Positions 33,102 through 41,592 of a stretch of 64,000 nt of DNA are shown piece by piece; positions within the stretch are counted from its first letter, which is position 1; the number at the start of each line of letters is the position of its first letter. Position numbers and translations under genes: made by a program. The notes under the pieces were generated by a model, which made no database searches, was not told the DNA's origin, and saw nothing but the letters and a program-made list of their open reading frames with translations. The DNA is from Hyphomicrobiales bacterium. GTDB lineage: Bacteria > Pseudomonadota > Alphaproteobacteria > Rhizobiales > Xanthobacteraceae. Location: the NCBI GenBank assembly GCA_017305535.1, contig JAFKKN010000007.1, positions 186,001-250,000 of the forward strand, given 5' to 3'.

Positions 33102-34616
33102 ATGTCTGTGTCGCTTCCCACTTCCGACCAGCTGCGCGCAGTCGCGGCGCAGTGCGGTCTGTCGCTGACGTCGGAGGACGTCACATCCTTTCTCGGCCTG
33201 ATGCGTGGTTCGATCGACGCCTACAACGTTGTCGCGTCGATGTCCGATGAACTGCCTGCGGTGAATTACCCGCGGACCCCCGGATATGCACCGACACCCG
33301 ACGAGAATCCGCGGAATGCCTGGTATCGCAAGACCAGCATCAAGGGAGCGTCGAAGGGCAAACTCAAGGGTCGGACCGTCGCGTTGAAAGACAACATCAT
33401 GTTGGCCGGCGTGCCGATGATGAACGGTTCGGCGACATTGGAAGGCTTCGTGCCGGATTTCGATGCAACGATCGTCACGCGCATGCTCGATGCCGGAGCG
33501 GAGATCGTCGGCAAAACCCACTGCGAAAATTTCTGCATGTCCGGTGGAAGCCATACGAACGCGATTGGTCCGGTCCATAATCCGCACAAGATGGGCTATT
33601 CGGCGGGTGGATCGTCGTCCGGCAGCGCCGTGGTCGTCGCTCTTGGCGAGGCCGATATGGCAATCGGCGGCGACCAGGGCGGATCGATTCGCATGCCGTC
33701 TTCATTTAGCGGGACTTACGGCATGAAGCCGACCTGGGGGTTGGTGCCATATACCGGGATCATGCCGATCGAGATCGTTATCGATCATACCGGTCCGATG
33801 ACCGCGAATGTCGCCGACAACGCATTGCTGCTGGAGGTTATCGCGGGTGACGACGGTTATGATCCCCGGATCAAGGCGCCCAAGGTGCACGAATATAGCA
33901 AGGCGCTCGGCAAGGGCGTCAAGGGGCTGAAGATCGCAGTCATTGAGGAAGGTTTTCAGCAGCCGGGCGCGGAAGCCGATGTCAATGAGAGCGTGCGTGA
34001 GGCGGCGAAACGGCTGCGGAGCCTTGGCGCCACCGTTGATAACGTCTCGCTTCCGATGCATCTGTCCGGTCTGCCGATCTGGACACCGATCGGTGCCGAA
34101 GGCATGACGCAGACGATGATGTTCGGCGATGGCTATGGTCTCAGTCGTCTCGATCTGTATTCCAACGCCATGATGGATTTCCATCGCGGCTGGCGGCGGC
34201 AGGCAGATGCCCTGTCGGAGACCACCAAGCTTATGTTGATGCTCGGGACCTACATCAACAACACCTACGGTCCGAAGTACTATGGAAAGGCCATCAATCT
34301 CAGCAGGCGATACACCGCAGCCTACGACAAGGTACTCGCGGATTACGATCTGCTTCTGATGCCGACGACGCCGATGAAGGCAACGCCACTGCCAGGGCCT
34401 GATGCAAGTCGTGAGGAATATGTACAGCGGGCGTTTGAGATGATTACCAACACCGCGCCCTTTGACGTCACGCACCATCCGGCGATGTCGGTCCCCTGTG
34501 GGATGTCAGAGGGGCTACCCGTCGGATTGATGCTGGTCGGTCGTCATTTCGATGAGATGACGATCTATCGGGCCGCGCATGCTTTCGAGCAAGCCGGCGA
34601 CTGGAAGAAGATGTAG
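33102..34616 (+). CDS. Amidase, AS family, nitrile-hydratase-linked (RhAmidase) type
   Basis: Amidase of 504 residues with an N-terminal alpha-helical domain of about 90 residues before the signature domain, as in Rhodococcus enantioselective amidases. Catalytic residues are Lys96 (ALKDNIM), cis-Ser171 in SAGGSSSGS and nucleophile Ser195 in GGDQGGSIR; the numbering equals that known for RhAmidase (Lys96, Ser171, Ser195). Start ATG 33102 with GTGGAGGGATC upstream. No nitrile hydratase or nitrilase gene is in the window, so amides must come from outside or from a distant gene. It belongs to the third operon with the importer that follows after 33 nt. Confidence 0.88.
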   Translation: MSVSLPTSDQLRAVAAQCGLSLTSEDVTSFLGLMRGSIDAYNVVASMSDELPAVNYPRTPGYAPTPDENPRNAWYRKTSIKGASKGKLKGRTVALKDNIMLAGVPMMNGSATLEGFVPDFDATIVTRMLDAGAEIVGKTHCENFCMSGGSHTNAIGPVHNPHKMGYSAGGSSSGSAVVVALGEADMAIGGDQGGSIRMPSSFSGTYGMKPTWGLVPYTGIMPIEIVIDHTGPMTANVADNALLLEVIAGDDGYDPRIKAPKVHEYSKALGKGVKGLKIAVIEEGFQQPGAEADVNESVREAAKRLRSLGATVDNVSLPMHLSGLPIWTPIGAEGMTQTMMFGDGYGLSRLDLYSNAMMDFHRGWRRQADALSETTKLMLMLGTYINNTYGPKYYGKAINLSRRYTAAYDKVLADYDLLLMPTTPMKATPLPGPDASREEYVQRAFEMITNTAPFDVTHHPAMSVPCGMSEGLPVGLMLVGRHFDEMTIYRAAHAFEQAGDWKKM

Positions 34617-34649
34617 TTCATCGCGTACAGCGATCAGGAAGTCTGGCGC

Positions 34650-35507
34650 ATGGATAGCGCGTTCATTGCTGCATTCGAGATTCTGAGCTTCGGAGCGATC
34701 ATCGTACTGGTGACGCTCGGCCTCGGAATCATCGCCAGCATGATGGGGATCTTCAATTTCGCGCAGGGCGAGTTTGTCCTGCTCGGGGCTTATGTCACCT
34801 ATCTTGCGGCGACGGCGGGATTGCCGGTTTGGGTCGGCATGCTGGCGGCGCCGTTCATCGTTGGTCTGTTCGGTTTCGTACTGGAGCGGCTGATCATACG
34901 GCGATTCTATCTCGCGCCGATTGTCGCCATGCTTGGCACCTACGCGATCGGCCTGATCATTCGTGAAGCCGTGCGCGGCCTGATCGGCGGTCGCTATATC
35001 TCTGTAACGGAGCCCTTGGGTGGGTCGCTGGATTTCGGCGACATTCACGTTTCGATGTGGCGCTTCGTCATTATCGTCATAACAGCGCTTGTGATGATCG
35101 GCAGTTACTTGCTGTTGGCACGAACGACTTTCGGGCTGAAGATCCGTGCAACCCTGGAAAATCCAGCGCTCGCGCGCGCGTCGGGAATCAATACATCGGC
35201 GATCTACGGCTCGACATTCGCTTTCGGTGCAGCGCTGGCCGGTCTTGCAGGTGCGCTGGTCGTCCCGGTGTTCACGTTGTTCGCCGATCTCGGCATCAGG
35301 TTTCTTATCCAGGGTTTTGTGGCGGTGATGGTGGGCGGCATTGGGTCGTTCGCAGGTCCGGTGGCGGGCGCCGGGATCATCGGCATTCTGAGCGCGGCAC
35401 TGCCATGGGTGATGGCACCGGTCGTCGCCGACGTCCTGGTATTCGTGCTGGCGATTGTCTTCATCAAATTTCGGCCGCAAGGCCTTCTGTCGGGAAAAGG
35501 GGTGTGA
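34650..35507 (+). CDS. HAAT ABC transporter permease, LivH type
   Basis: Permease of 285 residues with about eight membrane segments and the block MGIFNFAQGEFVLLGAYVTY (33-52), where the usual NLAHG is NFAQG. The coupling segment ATLENPALARASGINTSAI is present. Start ATG 34650 follows AGGAAG. The stop is 2 nt before the binding-protein ATG, so H comes first and the binding protein second in this importer. Confidence 0.9.
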   Translation: MDSAFIAAFEILSFGAIIVLVTLGLGIIASMMGIFNFAQGEFVLLGAYVTYLAATAGLPVWVGMLAAPFIVGLFGFVLERLIIRRFYLAPIVAMLGTYAIGLIIREAVRGLIGGRYISVTEPLGGSLDFGDIHVSMWRFVIIVITALVMIGSYLLLARTTFGLKIRATLENPALARASGINTSAIYGSTFAFGAALAGLAGALVVPVFTLFADLGIRFLIQGFVAVMVGGIGSFAGPVAGAGIIGILSAALPWVMAPVVADVLVFVLAIVFIKFRPQGLLSGKGV

Positions 35508-35509
35508 CG

Positions 35510-36730
35510 ATGTTCAACGAGCCATACAAGCTGAGCCGACGCCGATTTCTGAGCAATTTTGCCTTTACGACCGGTGCGATCGCAACCGGCGTGGGAAGTT
35601 GGGTCATCCCGGCGGATTGGGCGAATGCCGCCGCTGGACCGATCAAGGTCGGCATCGGAACGGACATCACCGGGGCCATGGCCTACGCCGGCAACGCGGA
35701 TGCGAATGTCGCCCGCATGGTCATCAAGGATATCAACGACAAGGGCGGGTTGCTCGGCCGTCCGATCGAACTGCATATTGAGGATACCGCGTCGAACGAA
35801 GCAGTGGCCGTCGGCAACGTACGTAAGCTAGTGCAGCGCGACAAGGTCGATATGGTGTTGGGTGGCGTCACCAGCTCGATGCGGAATGCGATCAAAGATC
35901 CGATCGTGACACGGGGGAAGACCCTCTACATCTATCCTCAGCTTTACGAAGGCAAGGAATGTACGCCGTATCTTTTCTGTACCGGCCCGACGCCGGCGCA
36001 GCAGTGCGACGAGTTCATTCCGTGGCTCATCAAGAATGGCGGAAAGCGGTTTGCGCTGCCCAGCTCGAATTATGTCTGGCCGCACACGCTCAATACCTAC
36101 GCGCGGAAACTGATCGAGGCTAATGGCGGTGAAGTGATCTTCGAGGAATACTACCCGCTGGATCAGGTGGAATTCAGTGCGAGCGTCAATAAAGTCATTT
36201 CGAACAAGGTGGATGTGGTCTTCAACACCATTATCCCGCCGGGAGTTGGTCCGTTCTTCAAGCAGCTCTCAGAAGCTGGTTTCCTGAAAAATGGGGGGCG
36301 GCTCGCCTGTGTCTACTACGACGAGAACACCCTGAACATCAATCAGCCGGAAGAAATCGAGGGGCTGGCAAGTTGCCTCGATTATTTCAAGGTTCTCTCC
36401 AAAGACGATCCAGTCAGTGGCCGTATCCAGGCCGAATACGACAAGCAATTTCCCGGCAAATTCCTGCTGGCCGCGGGCAGCGCGGCGACCGGAACCTATC
36501 GCGGTCTGAAGCTCTGGGAAGCCGCTGTTAAGGAAGCCGGCAAGCTGGATCGTGAAGCGGTTGCCGCGGCGCTGGATCACGCCAAAATCTCCGAGGCGCC
36601 GGGTGGTCCGGCGGAGATGGTGCCGGGCAAGCGCCATTGCAAGATGAACATGTACACGGCCGTCGCGAAGGCGGGTAACTACGAAATCGTCGCGCGGAGC
36701 AGCGGTCTCGTGGATCCCAAGGAATGCTGA
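35510..36730 (+). CDS. HAAT ABC transporter substrate-binding protein with Tat signal
   Basis: Binding protein of 406 residues. The N-terminus has a twin-arginine signal, SRRRFLSNFAFTTGAIATG, ending near ANAA. The mature part opens GPIKVGIGTDITGAMAYAG and has amide/urea-binding style motifs TLYIYPQLYEGKECTP and FALPSSNYVWPHTLNTYARK. That last segment resembles the NYVWPW region of the AmiC-like proteins in this window, suggesting a common amide-type ligand. ATG 35510 is chosen because it starts directly before the signal; the frame is open upstream within the permease gene but encodes nothing recognisable. Confidence 0.9.
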   Translation: MFNEPYKLSRRRFLSNFAFTTGAIATGVGSWVIPADWANAAAGPIKVGIGTDITGAMAYAGNADANVARMVIKDINDKGGLLGRPIELHIEDTASNEAVAVGNVRKLVQRDKVDMVLGGVTSSMRNAIKDPIVTRGKTLYIYPQLYEGKECTPYLFCTGPTPAQQCDEFIPWLIKNGGKRFALPSSNYVWPHTLNTYARKLIEANGGEVIFEEYYPLDQVEFSASVNKVISNKVDVVFNTIIPPGVGPFFKQLSEAGFLKNGGRLACVYYDENTLNINQPEEIEGLASCLDYFKVLSKDDPVSGRIQAEYDKQFPGKFLLAAGSAATGTYRGLKLWEAAVKEAGKLDREAVAAALDHAKISEAPGGPAEMVPGKRHCKMNMYTAVAKAGNYEIVARSSGLVDPKEC

Positions 36731-36764
36731 TGGTGGTTGCCGTTCTTTCGCGCAGGATAACTCG

Positions 36765-37802
36765 ATGACGGAAATCGCGCCGACAGCCCCTGCCAAAGCG
36801 GCAGGGGCACAGCGCTGGGCGGTGCTGCCGTTTCTGGAAATCGGGGCGCTTATCGTGGCGTTCATCCTGCCGCTGGTGCTTCAGGATTACCTGACAGTTT
36901 TCGCGACGCGAGTTCTGATCCTTGCGATCTTCGCGCTCTCGTTCGATCTCGTCTGGGGTTATGCCGGGATCATGAGTTTTGGTCAGGCGTTGTTCTTTGG
37001 TGCCGGCGGTTATGGTGTCGCGCTGCTGGCGCGAGACCTCGACGTCGTATCCGTGCTGCTGGTCCTGCCGGCTGGCATTGTCATCGGTCTGGTGTTCGCG
37101 CTTCTTGTCGGCGGTTTTCTGCTGCTGGGTCGCCATCCGGCCAGTGTCATCTTCGTCGCCCTCGGCACGCTGACTGGTGCCTATGCGGCCGATCGGCTGG
37201 CGCGAGGGTGGTATTATCTTGGCGGCCAGAACGGAATTCCTTCGATTCCTCCAATGTCATTGGGCTCGTACGATTTCACCGAAGGACCGGCTTTCTATTA
37301 CTTCGTCCTCGCGATTCTCGTCGTGACCTACATTGGGTGTCGCTTCCTGGTGCGATCGCAATTCGGTCTGGCATTGGCCGGGCTGCGCGAGAACGAGCAG
37401 CGCATTGCCTTCTTCGGCTACAAGGTTCAGCACCTTAAACTGATCATATTTGCGTTGGGCGGCGCCATCGCGGGGCTCGGCGGCAGCCTCTATGCTTTCC
37501 ACGAAGGGTTCGTTTGGCCGAACATTCTTGGTGTCGTCATCTCGACGCAGGTGGTGCTTTACGTCTTGTTCGGTGGCTCGGGAACGTTGATCGGCGCCGT
37601 CATTGGCGCCGTCGTCATCGAAGGTGTCAGTTTCTGGCTTTCGGATAACTATCGCGAAGTCTGGCCGATTATTCTCGGCGGGTTGTTGCTGCTCGTCATC
37701 CTGTTCCGGCCGTCTGGGCTGGTAAGTCTTTTGCTTGGCGAGCGTGAGCGGGTCGGAAGCTTTGGTCGCCCGTCGAAGGGAGGGCATCGTGGCTCTCCTT
37801 GA
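36765..37802 (+). CDS. HAAT ABC transporter permease, LivM/UrtC type
   Basis: Permease of 345 residues with the block GYAGIMSFGQALFFGAGGYG (about 65-84) and coupling segment AGLRENEQRIAFFGYKVQHL (about 205-224). ATG 36765 follows GCAGGATAAC. Its last 14 nt overlap the next ATPase gene. It pairs with the LivH-type protein at 34650. Confidence 0.9.
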   Translation: MTEIAPTAPAKAAGAQRWAVLPFLEIGALIVAFILPLVLQDYLTVFATRVLILAIFALSFDLVWGYAGIMSFGQALFFGAGGYGVALLARDLDVVSVLLVLPAGIVIGLVFALLVGGFLLLGRHPASVIFVALGTLTGAYAADRLARGWYYLGGQNGIPSIPPMSLGSYDFTEGPAFYYFVLAILVVTYIGCRFLVRSQFGLALAGLRENEQRIAFFGYKVQHLKLIIFALGGAIAGLGGSLYAFHEGFVWPNILGVVISTQVVLYVLFGGSGTLIGAVIGAVVIEGVSFWLSDNYREVWPIILGGLLLLVILFRPSGLVSLLLGERERVGSFGRPSKGGHRGSP

Positions 37803-38523
37803 GGCGACCGGAATCGTTAAGAGCTTTGGCAAGTTGACGGCGTTGAACGATGCGGGTCTTGTCGTGTCCGAGAATGAGTTTCACGGATTGATTGGTCCTA
37901 ATGGTTCGGGCAAGAGCACGCTGATGAAGTGCGTGGCTGGTGCCGAAACTCCGACGGTCGGAGCGATTCGCTTCGCGGGAAACGATATTACCGGTCTGTC
38001 TCCGGCCGATCGCGCTCGCGCCGGAATGAGTTTGAAATTCCAGATCACCAGTGTCTTCCCGGCTCTGACACTCTACGACAACATTCTGCTGTCGCTCCAA
38101 GCCGATACGTCGCTGTTCGGATTGATACTATCGCGATCACGCGGTGCGCTGCACGATCAGGTGATGACCATGCTGGAGCAATTCCGGTTGGTAGACAGGG
38201 CTCATGAGGCTGCCGGGACGTTGTCGCATGGTCAGCAGCAATGGTTGGAAATTGCGATGGCTTTGGCGGCGCGGCCGCGCCTGTTGCTGTTGGACGAGCC
38301 CACTGGCGGCATGAGCCTGGAGGAACGGCGTGTAACAGGTGAATTGCTACAGCCGATCAAATCACATTGTTCACTGGTGATTGTCGAGCACGATCTGGAT
38401 TTCATTCGCGACATCTGCGATCGCTTGACGGTCCTCGATCAGGGGCAGGTGTTGGCCACTGGGTCCGTTGCCGACATCCAGGCCAATCCGAAGGTTCAGG
38501 AGGTTTATCTGCGTCGTGCCTGA
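37789..38523 (+). CDS. HAAT ABC transporter ATP-binding protein, LivG/UrtD type
   Basis: ATPase of 244 residues: Walker A GPNGSGKS at 36-43, signature LSHGQQQWLEIAMAL (UrtD-like), Walker B LLLLDEPTGGMSLEE. The GTG at 37789 follows GAAGGGAGGG and overlaps the end of the permease gene by 14 nt; an in-frame ATG at 37735 would add an arginine-rich tail with no family match. Overlaps the next ATPase gene by 8 nt. Confidence 0.9.
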   Translation: MALLEATGIVKSFGKLTALNDAGLVVSENEFHGLIGPNGSGKSTLMKCVAGAETPTVGAIRFAGNDITGLSPADRARAGMSLKFQITSVFPALTLYDNILLSLQADTSLFGLILSRSRGALHDQVMTMLEQFRLVDRAHEAAGTLSHGQQQWLEIAMALAARPRLLLLDEPTGGMSLEERRVTGELLQPIKSHCSLVIVEHDLDFIRDICDRLTVLDQGQVLATGSVADIQANPKVQEVYLRRA

Positions 38524-39217
38524 ACAATCTTTTCTTCAGATCGACAAGCTGGATACGGGCTATGGCGGAAGCCAGATCCTGTTCGGCGTCGATATCGTCA
38601 TTCCCAAGCAGGGCGCCGTCGCGATCCTGGGGCGCAATGGCGCGGGGAAAACGACGCTCATGAAGACGATCATGGGTGAACTGGAGGTCCGTGGCGGCGG
38701 TCTGCGCTTCGATGGCATCGACATTGCCCGGATGCCGACCGAAAAGCGTGTTCGGCTCGGTCTTGGTTATGTCCCGCAGGAACACTCCGTATTCGCGCGG
38801 CTGTCGGTGCGGGACAATCTTGCGATCGGCGCGCTTACGAACCGTGATGACGGTGCGATCGACCGTGTACTCCAGATTTTCCCGAAGCTTGGGGCGCGTC
38901 TCGATCAGGCGGCGGGGACGCTGTCCGGTGGCGAGAGAAAGATGCTTGCCGTTGCACGTGCGCTATTGCCGAATCCGCGTCTGCTATTGCTTGATGAACC
39001 GACTGAGGGTGTCTGGATCGGTGTTATCGACGAGATCATCGATCGTCTAAGGCAATTGGCGCAACAGATCGCGATCGTGATCGTCGAACAGCATCTCGAC
39101 CTGGCGCTCGGAGTTGCGAGCCATGCTTATGTGCTTGATCGAGGCCGCGTAGCCCTGTCAGGTGAATCGAACGCAGTTCGACATGACCCGGAGTTGCTGC
39201 GCTGTTTGGCACCGTGA
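38516..39217 (+). CDS. HAAT ABC transporter ATP-binding protein, LivF type
   Basis: ATPase of 233 residues: Walker A GRNGAGKT at 39-46, signature LSGGERKMLAVARAL, Walker B LLLLDEPTEGVWIGV. The D-loop region has W-I-G where relatives have Q-P-S, a small deviation near the dimer interface. GTG 38516 follows AGGAGG and overlaps the previous gene by 8 nt. It is the last gene of the third operon; an ISL3 remnant begins 35 bp later, so this operon ends at a mobile-element scar. Confidence 0.9.
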   Translation: MPEQSFLQIDKLDTGYGGSQILFGVDIVIPKQGAVAILGRNGAGKTTLMKTIMGELEVRGGGLRFDGIDIARMPTEKRVRLGLGYVPQEHSVFARLSVRDNLAIGALTNRDDGAIDRVLQIFPKLGARLDQAAGTLSGGERKMLAVARALLPNPRLLLLDEPTEGVWIGVIDEIIDRLRQLAQQIAIVIVEQHLDLALGVASHAYVLDRGRVALSGESNAVRHDPELLRCLAP

Positions 39218-39252
39218 CGTGGTCTCATGATAGTGCCTGAGTTCTTTGTTGT

Positions 39253-39423
39253 GCTGGCGTACCAACTCTGGCCGAGGCACGAGAAATCATCGCCGAATTC
39301 CACTTGATGATCCGGCGCAAGGCTGAGGCGGGACTTCCTCCATGGATCCAGCGTGGCCGCGCTAGTCTCGTCGCCTCGTTTGCCGGCGACGTCGCGAGGG
39401 ATAGGCGTTTCTCGCTCGGTTGA
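39253..39423 (+). pseudogene. ISL3-family transposase C-terminal remnant
   Basis: A frame of about 56 residues reading LAEAREIIAEFHLMIRRK, then WIQRGRASLVASFAGDVARD, before TGA at 39421. It matches the pattern of ISL3 transposases just before their terminal WSNGQVEGQI region, which is lost here. No terminal inverted repeats or start were seen, so this is a decayed fragment. Confidence 0.6.
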
Positions 39424-39677
39424 GACGCGATCCCCCTTCCGCTTGCCTGAGGGGAAATTGCAGGTTCGTATTTGGCCGTTTGACGTTCTTGGTCGTCCTC
39501 CTGCGGAGGTCCTAGAGTCGCGATGGCGGGGGAGTCAGCATATCGATCCTCAACAAGGTCTGTTGCCGGTGAGCGTTGCGGCACACGGCGATGTTAGCTA
39601 AAAGAATTACGTATTTTGCATGTTTTCGAGAGGTGAGGACGCGGCACAGCGTTCGGGGGAGGGGGACGGTTTTTATA

Positions 39678-41450
39678 ATGGATAGGTCTGCCGACCGGGG
39701 TTTTACAGAACGAACGTGTGCCGGCTCGTCGCGACAGGGCTTTGCAGCAGGCAGGTTGATCGTCTCTTTTGGCTTGCTTGCTTTTTCGAGCCTGCCCGTT
39801 TTCGCACAGACCGCCTCGCAGATTACCCCGCCGAGTTTTCGGCCCGAGGTGTCGCATGGCGGTGGCGTCGTGGTGCCCGGCGGCGCGGGACTGGCGACGC
39901 CGGCGGGCGCGGAGAAGCTGAACGTCAGGCTGTCGGGTGTGAGTGTCAGCGGCGGATTGTCGCAGCTTGCGGAAGCAACCGAAGCATTGAAGGCGCGGTT
40001 GTCGGGGCGACGGATCACCGGCGCGGAGATCTTCGCCGCCGCGCGCGAACTGGAAGCGGCCTACGCGCAGGCCGGCTTCGTGCTGGTGCGGGTGATTTTG
40101 CCGCCGCAGCATTTGGTGAACGGCAGCCGGCTGCGGCTCGAGGTGGTGGACGGCTTCATCGAACGTGTTGAGACCAAGAACCTGCCGGAACGGGTGCGTG
40201 CTCGCATCGAGCAACTGGTCACGCCGCTGACCGGACAGCGCGGCTTGAGCCTGCGCGAACTGGAGCGGCGAGTGCTGCTGGCAGGGGATACGCCCGGCGT
40301 GCTGTTGCGCTCAACGCTGTCGCCGGGCACGCGGGATGGCGGCACGGTGCTGGTGCTGGAGGCGGCGTATCAGCCGGTGAGCGGACTGATCACCATCGAT
40401 AACACGCTGTCGCGGGCGCTGGGGCAGCCGACGCTCGGCGTCGGGCTCGACCTCAATAGCGTGATGGGGTTTGGCGAACTGATCTACCTGCGTGCCTCGG
40501 GCTATCCGGACGGCAGCTTCTTCAATGACGATCCGCGCAACCGGACGCTGGCGGCGGGCGTCAATGTCCCGTTGTGGATCGAGGGATTGAGCTTCAACAT
40601 CGAATACGCCGACGCGCGCACCATGCCGGAGTTGGCGGGCGGCTTGCGCAGCCAGAGCGCGTTCGAGCGGTTGAGCCTGCGGCTGCGCTATGCGTGGCTG
40701 CGCGGGCGCAGCGCCAACTTCAACAGCGAACTGGCGCTCGACGTGCAGGACGAGGCGCTTCATCTGATGGTCGGCGGCGTGCCGGTGCCATTGTCGCAGG
40801 ACCGCTTGCGGGTGTTGCGCTTTGCCAATGACGGCGACGTGCTGACGCCATGGGGCGCGACGCTGTCGGGCCGGCTCACCGCATCGTTCGGACTTGACGG
40901 ATTAGGTGCGCGGACGGCCGCGGACGCAACGCCGTTGTTGCCGCTATCGCGGCAGGGGGCGGATGCTGACTTCACCAAGCTCGACGTGGCGCTGGGCTAC
41001 ATCCAGCCGGTGATCGAACATCTCACGCTGAGCGTCACCGCGCGGGCGCAGACCTCGTTCGAGAAGCCGCTGTTGCGCAGCGAGCAGATCGGCATCGCCA
41101 ATACGTCCGGCGTCTCGGCCTTCGATGCCGGTACAGTGATCGGCGACGCCGGTTACGTGATGCGCGGCGAGGTGCAGTCACCTTGGGCGTTGCCGTCGAT
41201 GCTTGATGGCATCGGCGCGGTGGCGACGCCGTATCTGTTCGGGGCTTACGGCGAAGTCCGGCTGTATCAGCCGACCGCGCTGGAGGCGGGCTCGGTGCGG
41301 GCCACGTCCTATGGTGGCGGCGTTCGGATCGGCGGTGCGAAGGCGGGATCGCTGGCGAATGCGACCCTAGCGGTCGAATACGGCCGCGCCCATCGCAGCG
41401 ACGGCGGCGGCAGCGACCGCATCACCGTGGTCTCGGCGTTCAGATTTTAA
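39678..41450 (+). CDS. ShlB/FhaC/HecB family two-partner secretion outer-membrane transporter (TpsB)
   Basis: TpsB transporter of 590 residues. It has a signal region (LIVSFGLLAFSSLPVFAQ, about residues 30-47), then a POTRA_2-like domain (ITGAEIFAAARELEAAYAQ and VLVRVILPPQHLVNGSRLRL) and a ShlB-type 16-strand barrel ending with a C-terminal aromatic (VVSAFRF). It moves the TpsA adhesin at 41593 across the outer membrane. The ATG at 39678 is the first with a plausible leader; about 35 extra residues are possible upstream from 39576. The first 25 residues before the hydrophobic core are polar, making an extended signal. Followed by tpsA after 142 bp. Confidence 0.88.
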   Translation: MDRSADRGFTERTCAGSSRQGFAAGRLIVSFGLLAFSSLPVFAQTASQITPPSFRPEVSHGGGVVVPGGAGLATPAGAEKLNVRLSGVSVSGGLSQLAEATEALKARLSGRRITGAEIFAAARELEAAYAQAGFVLVRVILPPQHLVNGSRLRLEVVDGFIERVETKNLPERVRARIEQLVTPLTGQRGLSLRELERRVLLAGDTPGVLLRSTLSPGTRDGGTVLVLEAAYQPVSGLITIDNTLSRALGQPTLGVGLDLNSVMGFGELIYLRASGYPDGSFFNDDPRNRTLAAGVNVPLWIEGLSFNIEYADARTMPELAGGLRSQSAFERLSLRLRYAWLRGRSANFNSELALDVQDEALHLMVGGVPVPLSQDRLRVLRFANDGDVLTPWGATLSGRLTASFGLDGLGARTAADATPLLPLSRQGADADFTKLDVALGYIQPVIEHLTLSVTARAQTSFEKPLLRSEQIGIANTSGVSAFDAGTVIGDAGYVMRGEVQSPWALPSMLDGIGAVATPYLFGAYGEVRLYQPTALEAGSVRATSYGGGVRIGGAKAGSLANATLAVEYGRAHRSDGGGSDRITVVSAFRF

Positions 41451-41592
41451 GAAGAGGTCGAACACAACAAAAGTGCACGACAACGCGAATATTGGTTTCG
41501 AACTGTAACGATTGAATTGATGCCGCGCCGATGAGGCAAAGAAGCCCCGTAAAATGGGGTCACATCGGGCCGCAGTTCGTTGGGAGAGTGTG

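Noticed and set aside
31161-39217. Nitrile hydratase subunits expected beside the RhAmidase-type gene
   Set aside because: No frame in the region has the metal-binding CxLCSC-type motif or other nitrile hydratase features.
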